From Romanomermis culicivorax (Eukaryota > Nematoda > Enoplea > Mermithida > Mermithidae), in NCBI GenBank assembly GCA_963922205.1, contig CAWUHX010000028.1, positions 496,001 through 560,000 of the forward strand: DNA of 64,000 nt. Direction: 5' to 3'. The notes beneath the pieces were generated by a model that made no database searches, was not told the origin of the DNA, and saw only the letters and a list, made by a program, of their open reading frames with translations. Below are positions 20,523-30,666 of this stretch, piece by piece; positions within the stretch are counted from its first letter, which is position 1, and every line of letters begins with the position of its first letter. Made by a program: the position numbers and the translations under genes.

Positions 20523-20846
20523 TTTTTTTTAATTGTGTACATATCTCACGCCTGTAGGTACTTATTTTTAAACTAAATATGTATTATTTTGTAATATTTA
20601 TTGCCTTTAAATATTATTCGTAATTATTTTGTAAATTTTTTCTAAATATCTCAGACTTTGGGAAAAATTCTTCGGAATTTTAAACCAAAGTGACAACCCT
20701 AAACATTTTGGCATTTTTCCAAAAAATTAATTTTCAAATTTTTCATTTTTCTAAAATCAAATAGTAGCTGCCCCGCTTATCTGAAACATTCCCCAAATCG
20801 CACATAAAAAGGAAATTAGCAGAACTGCTAGATTAAACTTTTTCAG
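20523..20846 (+). other. Pol to ORF3 intergenic region ending in a conserved splice acceptor
   Basis: AT-rich and without an ORF. It ends in AACTTTTTCAG at 20846. Element 2 has AACTTTTCACAG ending at 34466 at the same distance upstream of ORF3 exon 1. The sequences after both sites also align (TTTAAAAAATTTTTAAA against TTTTAAAGAATTTTTAAAA). I read this as the acceptor of a subgenomic RNA for ORF3. Confidence 0.5.
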
Positions 20847-20915
20847 CGTTTAAAAAATTTTTAAATTTTTACAAATTTGTTATTCGAAAAAGAAAACATT
20901 TCGAAGTGAAAGGAA

Positions 20916-21036
20916 ATGGGAAAAGGCGAGCGGAACCACCAACAAGCTCTGACGCGCGAGTGGTCCCACACAGAGTGCCACATCGAATATGGGAGACCCC
21001 AGCACCGGCAAGATAACTGGTTTTTCTTCATTGACG
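20916..21036 (+). CDS. ORF3 exon 1 (element 1)
   Basis: An open segment from ATG (MGKGERNHQQALTREW...) to FFFID, ended by a GTAAGT donor at 21037 in phase 1. Element 2 has a matching segment with the same end (QNNRYFSVN then GTAAG at 34638). The protein-level match across decayed copies argues for real coding. The segment is basic and has no recognised domain. The next exon starts after TTTAG at 21723 and continues in frame into the exonuclease. Confidence 0.6.
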
Positions 21037-21723
21037 GTAAGTTTCGAACTTATTTTTATCAAATATTCTTGGAAATCACAGGTAATGCCCAGAAGTCACT
21101 GGAAGATCAGCTCCGCACCCCAAAGAGCAGACGAGGTTAGAACTTAGAGGGAACATAAAATGGGAGTACCGAGAATCGGAAACTCAAAGCCAATCAAGGA
21201 ATTTCCAATCTTGGAAATATACCTGATACCAGCGAGAGTTAGACCTTTCAAGGGAAACCTAGAACCTTGGGTTCAGCCCCTTCAAAGTTTTATCATCAAA
21301 AGTTTATCAAAAAATTATTTATTTTCAAATCAAATCAAATTATATCACTTTTTCGATATCTAAATCATTAAAAATTATCAATCTCGAGTGCTATAAAAAT
21401 TGTAAATACAGCGCCATAAATGGAGCGTAGTTGGTCGCTCAAGCAGCTGGTCAGAGATTGGTGTCTGATCAAGTGATGGACAATCGGATCAGGTCTACCC
21501 TCCCTAACATATAGAGGCAGCAAGGGTAAGATTTGGTAAGGTGTTAGTTGCCTACCAGCTCAATGTTTGTATATCAGTGGCCGACCTAACAACCCTGCAC
21601 TAAATTTATTTTCTGCAAAACTTAACCCGCTTGGTGTTGTGGTGCTGGTGTAGTATAAACCTGTAAAATACGCTGAAAAAAGGGGTATAAGCACAGAAAT
21701 TAATAGTATCTTTTAATGTTTAG
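21037..21723 (+). other. ORF3 intron (element 1), 687 bases
   Basis: The donor GTAAGT at 21037 and acceptor AATGTTTAG at 21723 correspond to GTAAGA at 34638 and GATTTTTAG at 35207 in element 2 (570 bases). Splicing joins phase 1 to phase 1 and keeps the frame into the exonuclease. The interior is poorly conserved and contains a short ORF (21160-21363) that I do not trust. A second CACAG|GTAATG inside may be an alternative site. Confidence 0.6.
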
Positions 21724-22575
21724 ATTACAACGTCAAAAGGGTCGTGAGAATTCACAAACTGGACCAGTGGTTCAAAGCCACTTTTGGATACTGGCTGGCT
21801 AATCCCAAGGAACCTCGAATGGTAGACATTGGGAAAGTCAGCCAAGTACTCCACTTCATCCGAGAAGTATCAATCTTCAGAGGACAACCAGTTTGTGGAT
21901 TCGATGTTGAAAAAGTCCATCAGGATAAGGTCGCCCCCTTGTTCAAAACGAGAGAGGTCGACAATCCGATGGGAAAACAATTTGCCTGCTACGTAAGCTT
22001 CGTGCTAACCAACGGTCAAACGTACGTTATCGATATGATGACCTTGATGCTCATGGAATAGACAAGTCTCCATGACTTCCTCAATTCGGACATGCTATTT
22101 GCCGGATATTCGGTACTGGAGGACTTTGTAAGTATTTACAACGTATGTGGTTCACGGCGAGATAATAAGGATAGGGACAAAACTGTTCCCTTTAGGGAAT
22201 ATCTTAGGAAGACCAAAGGTCGCTACTTTGATTTAGACCATTTCGCCTTAACCATGGTAGGGGTTAACCTTGTCCCAAAACCTTTCGGTTAAAGGGACTG
22301 TTCATAGAATTTTACTTAATAGATGTGGGCCCCTACCAATATGATTTTTCACTAAAGGCGAATTGTGATCGGTTTGCTAAAAGAGGTATATTGTCGGAAG
22401 AGCTTAGGTACGCAGCTCTAGACGCATATTATTCGTTATTGGTTATGTTTGCCGCGATTTACTATGGCATGGCTGATCAGCTGCTAATGCAAATGCAGAT
22501 TTTCGATCATGACAAGGTTGATCCAAAACAGATCAATAGTGTTGCCTTACATTTTTATCAAAACAAAAATATCTA
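21724..22575 (+). CDS. ORF3: DEDDy-type 3'-5' exonuclease domain (element 1)
   Basis: The exon after the ORF3 intron. Exo I is CGFDVEKVH (aspartate codon 21903, glutamate two codons on). Exo II is [10 protein letters not shown] near 22098. Exo III is [19 protein letters not shown] near 22405, with the Y-x3-D spacing of the DEDDy group (RNase D, WRN exonuclease and similar). These enzymes trim RNA or single-stranded DNA 3' ends with two metal ions. An in-frame TAG at 22059 and a frame change near 22285 break it. Across the frame change, [20 protein letters not shown] matches element 2 well. Exonuclease ORF3s are known from bdelloid rotifer LTR elements (Rodriguez, Kenefick and Arkhipova 2017), so this is a further case. 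Confidence 0.8.
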
Positions 22576-23070
22576 ATGATACCAGGCAATGTGAACAGAG
22601 AAATGGGGCTAGGCTCCCCAGTATTGGAAACTGATCAGGTACAGCCTAATATGGTGTACCATATGATGAAGTGTGAAATGTACAAACGTTGGGCAGTACA
22701 AATGCAGGGAAATAACACAGGTTATTATACCGCACCTACGGAGTGGAACCTCGTTTGTCCTCAAGGCGTCCAGTTGCCAAGTGGTTTTTATCTGCTACTC
22801 CCAAGAGATAGCAAACCACTAAAAGACAATGGGTACACTGAAGACAGTGATCCTGATGAAATCCAGGATGTACAGACACCAGACTGGGTTAATATCGCCA
22901 AAGATATCCTGGAAAATCTCAAGTTAGGTGGATCCTATTGGGATTTACATGGTAAGATCTCTTTGACGCTTTATGAAAATGCTAAGCTATACTGGCAACA
23001 AGCCGGGAAGCCCCATGATATTCCACAGGAAGTGTTTTCATCCAACAACCATTACCCAGTGGGTATATAA
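22576..23070 (+). CDS. ORF3: region between exonuclease and conserved domain (element 1)
   Basis: 164 codons open from 22576. [19 protein letters not shown] matches TYHMMHQEMYARWAMQVQE in element 2 (about 36177). There is no recognised domain. The frame differs from the exonuclease by one, but the run from one to the other without spacer suggests one original ORF. It ends at a TAA that is in frame with the next segment, and element 2 has no stop at the aligned place. Confidence 0.6.
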   Translation: MIPGNVNREMGLGSPVLETDQVQPNMVYHMMKCEMYKRWAVQMQGNNTGYYTAPTEWNLVCPQGVQLPSGFYLLLPRDSKPLKDNGYTEDSDPDEIQDVQTPDWVNIAKDILENLKLGGSYWDLHGKISLTLYENAKLYWQQAGKPHDIPQEVFSSNNHYPVGI

Positions 23071-24183
23071 GGTCATAGGCAGGCCTATAAAACGAATTTT
23101 TATGCGCCAAATTTGGCCAAAATTTCGAGCATGTTAGATGAGCAAAACTTTCTGGAGTTAGAGGTCATCTGTAAGTTCATGCCGTTGGCCTATCACTTGG
23201 CATGGCCTCATTCAACAGCCGAGTGTGACTATGAAACTAGCGCACAGCTAAATTATAACTTTTTGAATAGTTATACTAAAGAAGGCCAGGAGATGATAAA
23301 GGGCATGTCCTGGAAGTCAGGCGACCGCCTGGCTTATTATTTAGAATTAGCAGCGACGTTATCGTCGTCGGAACCCCGTTTTCCATCCAAAAAAGGGGTA
23401 TATGCGTGGCAAAATCGGTTTAGATTTGTCCCGCTACGATTTAGAGAAGCCGAAGAAATATTGCAAATCGGCGACAACAAGTCGTTATTAAAGGACGAAG
23501 CTTACAAGGTGAATCCTTACTATTATGTAACTTTTTACTATGTAGGTTTCGAGACTTTGACACCGGGACTGCGGTATCCGATGACGGAAGACGCACAGCC
23601 GACTGATTATCCAACAACTTATGCACCACAAAACCCCCTTGAGCTCAGACCAGAATACATTAGCAAAATCTTCCGGGAGAGACAAATTGCTTCAGAAATG
23701 CTTGGGTATAAGCTAACTTATACCCCAGCCTGTGAGTTGATATCTAAAGTACCGGTAAATCGTCCCTCTACTTCCCAAACAGCGCAAGCTGGAGGGTCAG
23801 GACAGGTTAAAACGCAGCCGCAAGAGCCAGCGCTGGTGGTCAAAGCAAAACAACCAGCTTTGGACACCGATGCTACGCAGGCAGCTGCAGTAGTAGTCGT
23901 GGTGCCGCCGCCAACGCAACCAGCGGTGGCACAGCCGACTCCAGCAACTCAGGTACAGCAGCCGGCAGAGCCTGAACCAGAAGTTGTCACCATTATGCAA
24001 TCTGTTCCTCTGGCACCAGCTGTTTTGCCAGCTAAAGTAAAGCAACTGTTGCCCAAGATAGGAAATTCAGACTCTGAGTCTAGTTCAGAGGAGGATGTTG
24101 AAGAGGAAGAAGAAGGTGGTGAGATTCTGGAGTCTGAGGGCCAGACATCAGAGAACAAAGACTCGATGGAGGTCAAAACTTAG
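23071..24183 (+). CDS. ORF3: unrecognised conserved region and acidic linker (element 1)
   Basis: In frame after one TAA. The first 190 residues match element 2 strongly in order: AYHLAWPHS against [28 protein letters not shown] against [34 protein letters not shown] against YVWMNRFRFMLIRLR, and [10 protein letters not shown] against NPYYYVRFYH. I do not recognise this domain. The second half is alanine-proline-valine rich and then strongly acidic ([16 protein letters not shown]). A TAG at 24181 is in frame with the next segment. It may be a capsid-like, RNA-binding or partner-binding domain; sequence alone does not say. Confidence 0.6.
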   Translation, partial: GHRQAYKTNFYAPNLAKISSMLDEQNFLELEVICKFMPLAYHLAWPHSTAECDYETSAQLNYNFLNSYTKEGQEMIKGMSWKSGDRLAYYLELAATLSSSEPRFPSKKGVYAWQNRFRFVPLRFREAEEILQIGDNKSLLKDEAYKVNPYYYVTFYYVGFETLTPGLRYPMTEDAQPTDYPTTYAPQNPLELRPEYISKIFRERQIASEMLGYKLTYTPACELISKVPVNRPSTSQTAQAGGSGQVKTQPQEPALVVKAKQPALDTDATQAAAVVVVVPPPTQPAVAQPTPATQVQQPAEPEPEVVTIMQSVPLAPAVLPAKVKQLLPKIGNSDSESSSEEDVEEEEEGGEILESEGQTSENKDSMEVKT

Positions 24184-25662
24184 CAACAGGCTGTTGAGGA
24201 GGAAAAGATCCAAACTCAAATAGACGAAGCAGTGACTAAAATGTCGGGAATCGACGTCAGACTGGAAAAGATGCAAGAGGCATCCCAGGAGATACCTATT
24301 AAAGCTAAGGATCCTAAGGATCATGATCAGCAAGCGAAGCATGAGGCCCTACCGGCCAAAATACAGGAACAGAGAAGGCTGATGCAGCAGGAATTCCTGT
24401 GTCAGAGGGTACTTCAAAGAAAGCTGAAGGTGCAGGCTTTAGCCGATGACAGCTCAGATTCAGCCATTGCAGCGACAGAGCTGATGAAAAGGGGAAAAAT
24501 AACTGAGGAAGGAATCCCTGGAGTATACTCCCCAGAGAAAGTTCAGCAGATGTTAGCTGAAGGTATGTCGGAAAAATTTATCCTACACTTGGCCAGAGAA
24601 AAGGTAAGGCGCAGGAAAAGGCTAGGTAAGGCCAAAGCACGCAGACTTGCAGCTCAAGGTCAGCAGCAACAAGGAGCAGCTGCCACCGGTTCCGAAAATG
24701 ATACTTACGATACAGCTGAGGTAACTACGACCCCAGAATATTCGAGAAGTCGAAAGTCGAGAACGGAGACTACTCAAAGTCAAACGAGGACGGAGACTGC
24801 CAAGAGTGAAACTCGAATGGAGACCTCCAAAGGCCAGACAAAATCGGATAGGACAACAGCATCCACTGCATCGTACACTCAGACACGAACGGTATCGAAA
24901 ACTGGCGGAGAGGTTAGTACGGCATCTGGCAAATCTAAGTCCGTTCCCACCAGCTATACTGCAAAAAGTAGTAAACCTGCGGGAAGCATGTTGGTAAAGC
25001 CCAATCTTGAATCGGAGGAGAAGTTGATCAAGAAGGTCAAACTGAATGTGGTGGTTAAAAAACCAGAAAGGGAGCCACAGCAGTTTGTCACTCCTGGTCA
25101 ATTGGCAGAAACTCTGATTGATTATTGGGAGTGGCAACGAGAACAAAGGCGCCTAACTGGGCTGATCTCATTCGAAAATCCAGAGGTCGCCAATTATTTC
25201 GCCTTTGACCGCCAAGAACAGCCTATTATTTATAGAATGGTCAATGATGCCATGGCTGAGATTCATGAAAATTATTGCCAACAGTTTGAAATGCAGGGCG
25301 GATTCATGTTTGATGGAGAACGCATCCCTGAGGAAATTTGGGAGTGGATTATTTTAGTTCTTATTCCCAGATGGCTTCAGAACTATGATGCTTCAGACGT
25401 CTTTACAGCCATTAGGTAAGTGACCTTAATGATCTTTTTACAGTTGGATTTCGCCCCGATCACGCCAATGGCAATTGGTAGGTGGTATGCCCAGGTGTGT
25501 TCGTTTGCGAACAGACAACTAGTCGTCGAGGCCCAGGGAAACCACGTAGAGGAGGTCTACATTGCAGCCTTTAACCAGTACATCTTTATGGGCTCACAGA
25601 GGTTAAACCTGATGGGTGTTAAAAGGAAGGCACCAGGCGATGACAGACCGCAAGCTGATTAA
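24184..25662 (+). CDS. ORF3: basic, coiled and C-terminal region (element 1)
   Basis: In frame after TAG, with one more in-frame TAA at 25417. It has charged helical stretches ([21 protein letters not shown]), a serine-threonine-arginine repeat zone with [20 protein letters not shown], and then a better conserved C-terminal part. [20 protein letters not shown] matches GAVPGLYSTKSIQSMKEKGW in element 2, and [20 protein letters not shown] matches [20 protein letters not shown]. The repeat zone is missing from element 2. No enzyme domain is seen. Confidence 0.55.
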
Positions 25663-25680
25663 TATTAATAAGATTAGCGA

Positions 25681-26248
25681 ATGGCTGCCAAGAGCCCAAG
25701 TAAGTTTAAAGTGCCTAGACTTCCTCTGGCTAGGAAACAGCCACCGACGACACAACAATCGTCTACTGCGACCAGCCAGAGGTCGTACAGTGAAGCTGCT
25801 AGCACTTCTTATAAAAGTCTGCTTTCTAGGTCAAAATCAACATCATCAAAATCTCTTAATTCAACTTTCCGGACTCAAAAACCACAACGCAGCAGCTCCA
25901 CTAGCAGTGGTCCAGCGCAAAGGCAACAGGGGAGAGACGACATGTTCTCAAACCCCGCCCCATACAGGGGTGGACCGGGGTATGACCGAGGTCAAACCAG
26001 AGGAGGCTTCAGAGGGCGCCCTCAGCGACCCTACAGAGGCCGAGGAACCTGGCAACACCAAGGCCAAGACCGGGACGCCCAATTCTACAGTCCGAACTTT
26101 CAGCCGCTTGGTAGATGCAACGGAAGTCAGCAAGGCCAAAATTAGGGCCAGGATGGAGGTCAGACCCGAGGCCAACCCGGCCAGAGGGGATACTATCGAG
26201 GAAGACCTCGAGGAGGTTACCGAGGCAACGGGCAGCAGCAGTAATTAG
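25681..26248 (+). CDS. ORF3: RGG-rich C-terminal tail (element 1)
   Basis: After a cluster of stops (25660-25680) an open segment begins MAAKSPSKFKVPRLPLARK. It is serine-rich and then becomes arginine-glycine rich (RGGFRGRPQRPYRGRG near residue 105). A TAG at 26143 is in frame with a further RG run, RGYYRGRPRGGYRGNGQQQ, and a final TAA at 26246. In element 2 the equivalent tail follows the C-terminal part without a stop cluster. This suggests one ORF3 ending in an RGG tail, which would bind RNA or cDNA. It may alternatively be a separate small ORF. Confidence 0.6.
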
Positions 26249-26546
26249 CCGCACAAATTTTGGCCCAAAATTTATCTTTTCACATTTATATTTTTACTAA
26301 TTTCATAAAATACAAAATCCAAAAATACTAATAAAATCACAAAAATCCAAAAAAATCAAAAAACAAAAAATCCAAAAATATTATTTAAATTTTCGGTGCT
26401 GCTGGCCAACCAAAATTTTCTTTTTGACAAACTGGTGCACAAAGCAACCGTAAAAACATTTTCAAATTTTCAGCCACAATTTTATGCTCAATTTTTAGCG
26501 CATTTTAAATTTTGTGATATTCGTAAATATGCATAAATTTGTGATA
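26249..26546 (+). other. ORF3 3' region before the 3' LTR
   Basis: AT-rich with no ORF. It begins with CAAATTTTGGCCCAAAAT, also present after ORF3 in element 2 (38530). Several (A)n-rich CAAAAATCC words follow. No purine-only tract is visible just before the LTR. Confidence 0.6.
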
Positions 26547-26943
26547 TGCATAAATATAATAGTGGTTTATCCATATTTTTTATTATCTTGGTCGGAAATA
26601 TTGTTTAACATATTTGTTTATTATTTAGGATTTATCGATCGTCGAAGGCAGAGAGCCAAAAGCCCAGGCGCCAGCTTGCAGTCAGCAAGCCTTGAGAAAC
26701 CCACTAAGGGTTATACTCAAGTAAGTTTATCCCTGAGGGGATTCCTTGTCTCAGCTAGGAGACTGCGGAGCTCTTTGGTGAGGCCCCCCATTTAAATTCA
26801 AAGCATCTTTGTTGTTGTAGGTCTGGGGAACCGGACTGTTGCACTATCACCGAGGCTTAGCCAAGGGATTAGTTCTAACAGGTCAGTTCAGACCAGAAGC
26901 CTCAATCTTTTCTTACGCCTCTTAAGAAAAGACCTGCACAACA
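26547..26943 (+). repeat. 3' LTR of element 1
   Basis: A full-length direct match to the 5' LTR with about 16 hand-counted differences in 397 bases. It includes the same donor-like GTAAGT and the terminal hairpin TCTTTTCTTA/TAAGAAAAGA. It ends CTGCACAACA and is followed at once by an LTR of another subfamily. Confidence 0.92.
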
Positions 26944-27314
26944 AATATACACTTTCTTTTTAATATTTTGTCTTAATTTATTATTATTCGATTTATTTAG
27001 ATACAACGTTTGCGATTGGAGCAAAGGGCCAGAGGCCCAAGGCGCCCACTTTCCTGGAGAAAGCCCAGGAAGACTGTTTAGGGATCGGGCAAGTGAGTCT
27101 ATCCATGAGGGGATATCTTGCTCTCACAGGAGACTTCGAGGGCTCTGTTGTGAGGACCCTCGATTAAAGGTAAGTTAGTAATTAATGTTGCCAGGTCTGG
27201 GGGAACCGGACTGTTGTGGGATCTCTGAGGCATAGCTGAGGAATTAGCTATAACAGGTCAGTTCAGACCAGAACCAATCTTTTCTTAAATCTGTAAGGAA
27301 AGACTTGTACAACA
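26944..27314 (+). repeat. LTR of a related second subfamily, adjoining element 1
   Basis: It aligns with the element 1 LTR in scattered conserved blocks: TTATTTAG, AAGTGAGTCTATCC, TGAGGGGAT, AGGTCTGGGGGAACCGGAC, AACAGGTCAGTTCAGACCAGA, and the end hairpin TCTTTTCTTA/TAAGGAAAGA. It ends TTGTACAACA. The antisense fragment at 11.3-11.5 kb is the same subfamily. A second donor GATTAAAG|GTAAGT lies at 27170. No internal region follows, so it is a solo LTR or the edge of a broken element. Confidence 0.85.
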
Positions 27315-27660
27315 TACTCATCATGATGAAAAAATTTGATCTAGATCAAAAAAATTTGATCTGGATCAAAAAAAAGTTGATCTGGATCAAAAAAAAGTTG
27401 ATCTGGATCAAAAAAATTAATCCAGATTGAAAATTTGGGTTGCTGATCAAAAATTAATTTATTGGACTATGATCTATAGGGGGTGATCTGTGATGAAAAT
27501 CCAGGTTTTAGATGTATTTGAAACAGATCTGGATCAGCAGACTGATCCCTCCTGATCCACCCTCATCTGGGTTTTAGGCACCCAAAAACCTAATTTCAGG
27601 AGAAAAGAACCCTGATCCCCTGATCTCTTGTCATCTGGGTTTTAGGCACTTGATCCGGGT
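27315..27660. repeat. TTGATCTGGATCAA tandem array
   Basis: At least five units of about 20 bases (TTGATCTGGATCAAAAAAA) lie from 27337 to 27430. More scattered GATCTGG, GATCCGGG and CATCTGGGTTTTAGGCAC words run to 27660. The unit is a perfect palindrome core. The same word type occurs at 11.8-12.0 kb. Confidence 0.8.
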
Positions 27661-28150
27661 TTTAGTGCTACTCGCTCATATGTCTATGAATAGACAGACA
27701 CAAAACAACTGTTCTCATAGAAAGAAAGGATATTAGGTGCATTTCTATTCATTGAATTTGGAGACTTAATACAAATTATTATAATTAAAAAAGCTATAAC
27801 AATCCTACAGTAAGCTGCTTTTCTCTTTTATTATGATTTGCAAGTGCATTCTTAGAAAACTGACACTTTTCCAAACTGTTTTAATATATTTTCTTAGAGA
27901 TAAAAGTATGGATCTGTGCAAAATATGAATTCACTCGATATTTAATATTCCACTCTATCAACATACAAGAACTAGATGTATTATTGATTTGCTTGTTTTG
28001 TTTTTTTCTTTGCTTTTTTGATCTTACTGTGCATTGAACTTTATGCAAAAGGGGAACATTAGGAAGATCATAATGATCAATAACAGGCAGGCAAGTTGCA
28101 CTTTCCTCAATTAGGATTCAAAAGTAACATATTTTAAAAATATGACATTT
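27661..28150 (-). repeat. Repeat family A, copy 1 (partial)
   Basis: It matches parts of the copies at 39950-40670 and 42340-43010, with shared ATAGACAGACACAAAACAACTGT, GTGCATTTCT, GAATTCACTC, TTATTGATTTGCTTGTTTTG and TTGCACTTTCCTC words. No ORF is carried. The orientation is as in the 42.3-kb copy. Confidence 0.75.
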
Positions 28151-30364
28151 CTGAATTTATCCTACACATCTGTTTCATTTTCGTATAACTTTTGTACTAC
28201 CATAGTGGGGTGTAATGGCTAGGATTTTATCCTATCACCCTTTGCTCTGTGAGTTTTTGCAGATTATTTATGATACTTTTTCAAGTAGATAATGACATGC
28301 TGATTCTGAAAATCAAAACCATAAACATTGATTAATTTTTGACAGAGCTTCGGAGCTTTAGAAACTTTGGCCTAAAAATTTTTCAAAATTTCAATTTTTT
28401 TCATTTTTTCAAAATGCAAATTAATGGTCAATATATGTCATAGACTGAATTTTTCATGATAGCTTATCATCCTAGTCTAAGCTACCAGAATAAACATTAT
28501 TTGAATCTTGGGGTTGGAAATTTTTTCATGTTTTTTTGGAATTTATTTTCACATGCTCAAACCTCAAGAGTAAAAATGCCTGATTTCAATGTAGCACCAT
28601 AAAACTGACAGGTAGAAGGACGCTCATTGCACCACCTAATGTAGTTACGAAAAACAATTTGAAAAAACTGACTTATAAGGATTTTATCCTAGCACACCGC
28701 ATTTAGTAAGAGAAGCAATAGAGGATTAAAGAAAAAGAGAATGCTAGCTAGAGAAAACAGTGGGAAAAACAGGTGAATGGAAGGGCAGAAAAAGTTTCTT
28801 TTGTTCAGTATTTGGTGATGCACCAATTTTAATGTATGGAAAAATAATGTGGTAAAATTCAAACCCTGAACAATGAAACTCAAGTAAGTAGAATGGAATG
28901 TGATTATGGATGTTTCCCAGTTAAGGCTATCATGATACTGTCACATGCCGATCAACTTTGCCCAATGTCAGGTGATTTACATCATGCTGATACTTTGTTT
29001 TTTGCCACTTTTTGTTTAACAGTTACTTACTCTTATTTTTCATTTCGTTCATTATGTTTTACATGCATTCTTGTGTGTATTTTTGTGTTTCGTTTCTGTT
29101 TCATTCTTGTGTTTTGTTTTCCGTTACATTTTTGTTATTTCTGTTCTGCATGTAGGCTAGGGTATGTAACCTGTTAGTTAGAATTTCCACCAGATAAGCT
29201 CTACCAGCTCATGGCCATAATGGTAGCATTATGTGCACCTCTTATCACTAAAAACTAGCGATGGTTTACAATGCAAAACGACTAGTTTGGAAATTCTCAC
29301 TAAGAGACGTTTGTATTTTCAGCATGGAGAGTGAAACTCGCCCCAATGCTTAATGTATTCGAACTGGAAAATGTCTATATGACCATAGGCATCTTCTGCA
29401 GTGATTTCCACTGCAGAAGTTAGCTTGGGCGCTGTTAGCTCCACCCAGGTCATACTGTAGGTCTAGGAGGTCCTTGAAAGGGCCTGTTTCATTAGTTTTG
29501 TACTCATTTTTGGGCCTTCAACATTTTCCTTGTGTTTTAGCTCTGCATCTGCATCCATCGACTTTTAAATATGTTTTAATTGATGTTGTATTTGCGTCTG
29601 CCACCATACTTTTTACACCAATAAATTTACATATGCTTATTGTGTCCACTGCATCCATAGCCCGAATCCTATATAGGAATATACCCATCGCCTCTTCAGG
29701 CCTAGATCCCTCCCATCGCTCCACCCATGGATCGCCTGCCTGGCCCATTGAGCCTTTTACAGTACACCCAGCACCGAACCTAACCAGATTGCCCTCACTC
29801 TCTGTTCCCATCATCCTGGACCTGTGAACTCATGAACCAACAGGGACCTGTCGCCCTCGCCCTGAATTGTAGCTGAGAAAGGGACTAGGTAAATCTTCTC
29901 AGAGGATTATTGTTGTTGAGGGCATATTTTGGGGAACCTTTTCTTAAGTCCATTTTCCTTTGAGAGTCCCCTCAGTTAGAGTAGTCCTTGTACCTCTTGG
30001 TTTAGGGGCAAAAAGGGAATTTAGGTTTACAATTGGGTATCCTATAGTAAGCCATTCCACAAATGGCCTTGTCCTTCATTCTCACTGAATGGGACCAGGG
30101 ATTGCCACCCCTGACCTGGGGTCATTGTCCATTACTCTACAGCAGAACCCAAAGACAGCACCATAGTACCCTATAGGCCCTCCTATAGCCAGTACTAGCT
30201 GGGTTAGGTTCCCCAACTGAATACCCAAATGGAGCCACCCAACAGGGTCACAGCATGTCTCTCACAGTGACATGGCTGTATTTTATCAAAATGGCATAGG
30301 TTATCCCATCAATGTGATTGGCCACAATTTAACTTAATGTGACATAGCTCCCAAATTCAGTTAA
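28151..30364. other. Intergenic stretch, no supported gene
   Basis: The region holds AT-rich sequence and short ORFs without recognisable domains. Around 29470-29880 a composition shift towards C-rich sequence, a TATATAGG word and a GTTGTTGAGGG tail look like part of an LTR or other transposon, but no second copy is in the window to prove it. From about 30365 the protease remnant of element 2 begins. Confidence 0.5.
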
Positions 30365-30660
30365 TGTGACCATACCAGGGTCCGCAGAAGATTTAATACT
30401 GGAAACAGACTTCCTAGCCTATGGGGAAGTGAATACAGTAATAGATTTCAGAAAAAGTTCAATGATGATGATGGGTGTAAAAAAAAACAAAAACATCTGA
30501 TAAGAAAGTGATTCCAATAGTTGGGATGCATAATCAGATGATAGCAGAATCAATGAAAGAAGAACCGATTGAAGAAGATCAAGGTTCAGCAATCCAGCAG
30601 CTGGAAGATCTTGTTCCTGTGGTGGCCTGTAATAGAATTTGAATCCCACATGGAACAGAC
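30365..30660 (+). pseudogene. Protease C-terminal remnant (element 2)
   Basis: TDFLAYGEVNTVIDFR lines up with TDFLAHPQVGAIIDFR in element 1. The DTG half is absent because the element is truncated just upstream. Frame changes and stops follow near 30480 and 30640. Confidence 0.75.
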
Positions 30661-30666
30661 CAACTG

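Larger units (their letters stand above)
13207..26943 (+). mobile_element. Ty3/gypsy-type LTR retrotransposon with exonuclease ORF3 (element 1)
   Basis: Two direct LTRs (13207-13603 and 26547-26943 by my count, about 397 bp each) bracket gag, an aspartic protease, RT, RNase H and integrase in Ty3/gypsy order, then about 5.7 kb of further coding sequence. I count about 16 differences between the LTRs, roughly 96% identity. The length of 13.7 kb is large for the group because of ORF3. Stops and frameshifts are spread through all genes, so this copy cannot be autonomous. I see no clear target-site duplication and no obvious polypurine tract before the 3' LTR. An LTR of a related subfamily lies directly against the 3' end. 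Confidence 0.93.

Noticed and set aside
25417-25446. GTAAGTGACC...TTTTTACAG looks like a 28-base intron in ORF3.
   Set aside because: Removing it changes the frame and loses the downstream part conserved with element 2 (LMGVKRKA). Reading through the single TAA keeps that frame, so it is probably chance.
27315-27430. A CRISPR-like array of evenly spaced repeats.
   Set aside because: The units are contiguous palindromic minisatellite words without unique spacers, in a eukaryotic transposon-rich setting.
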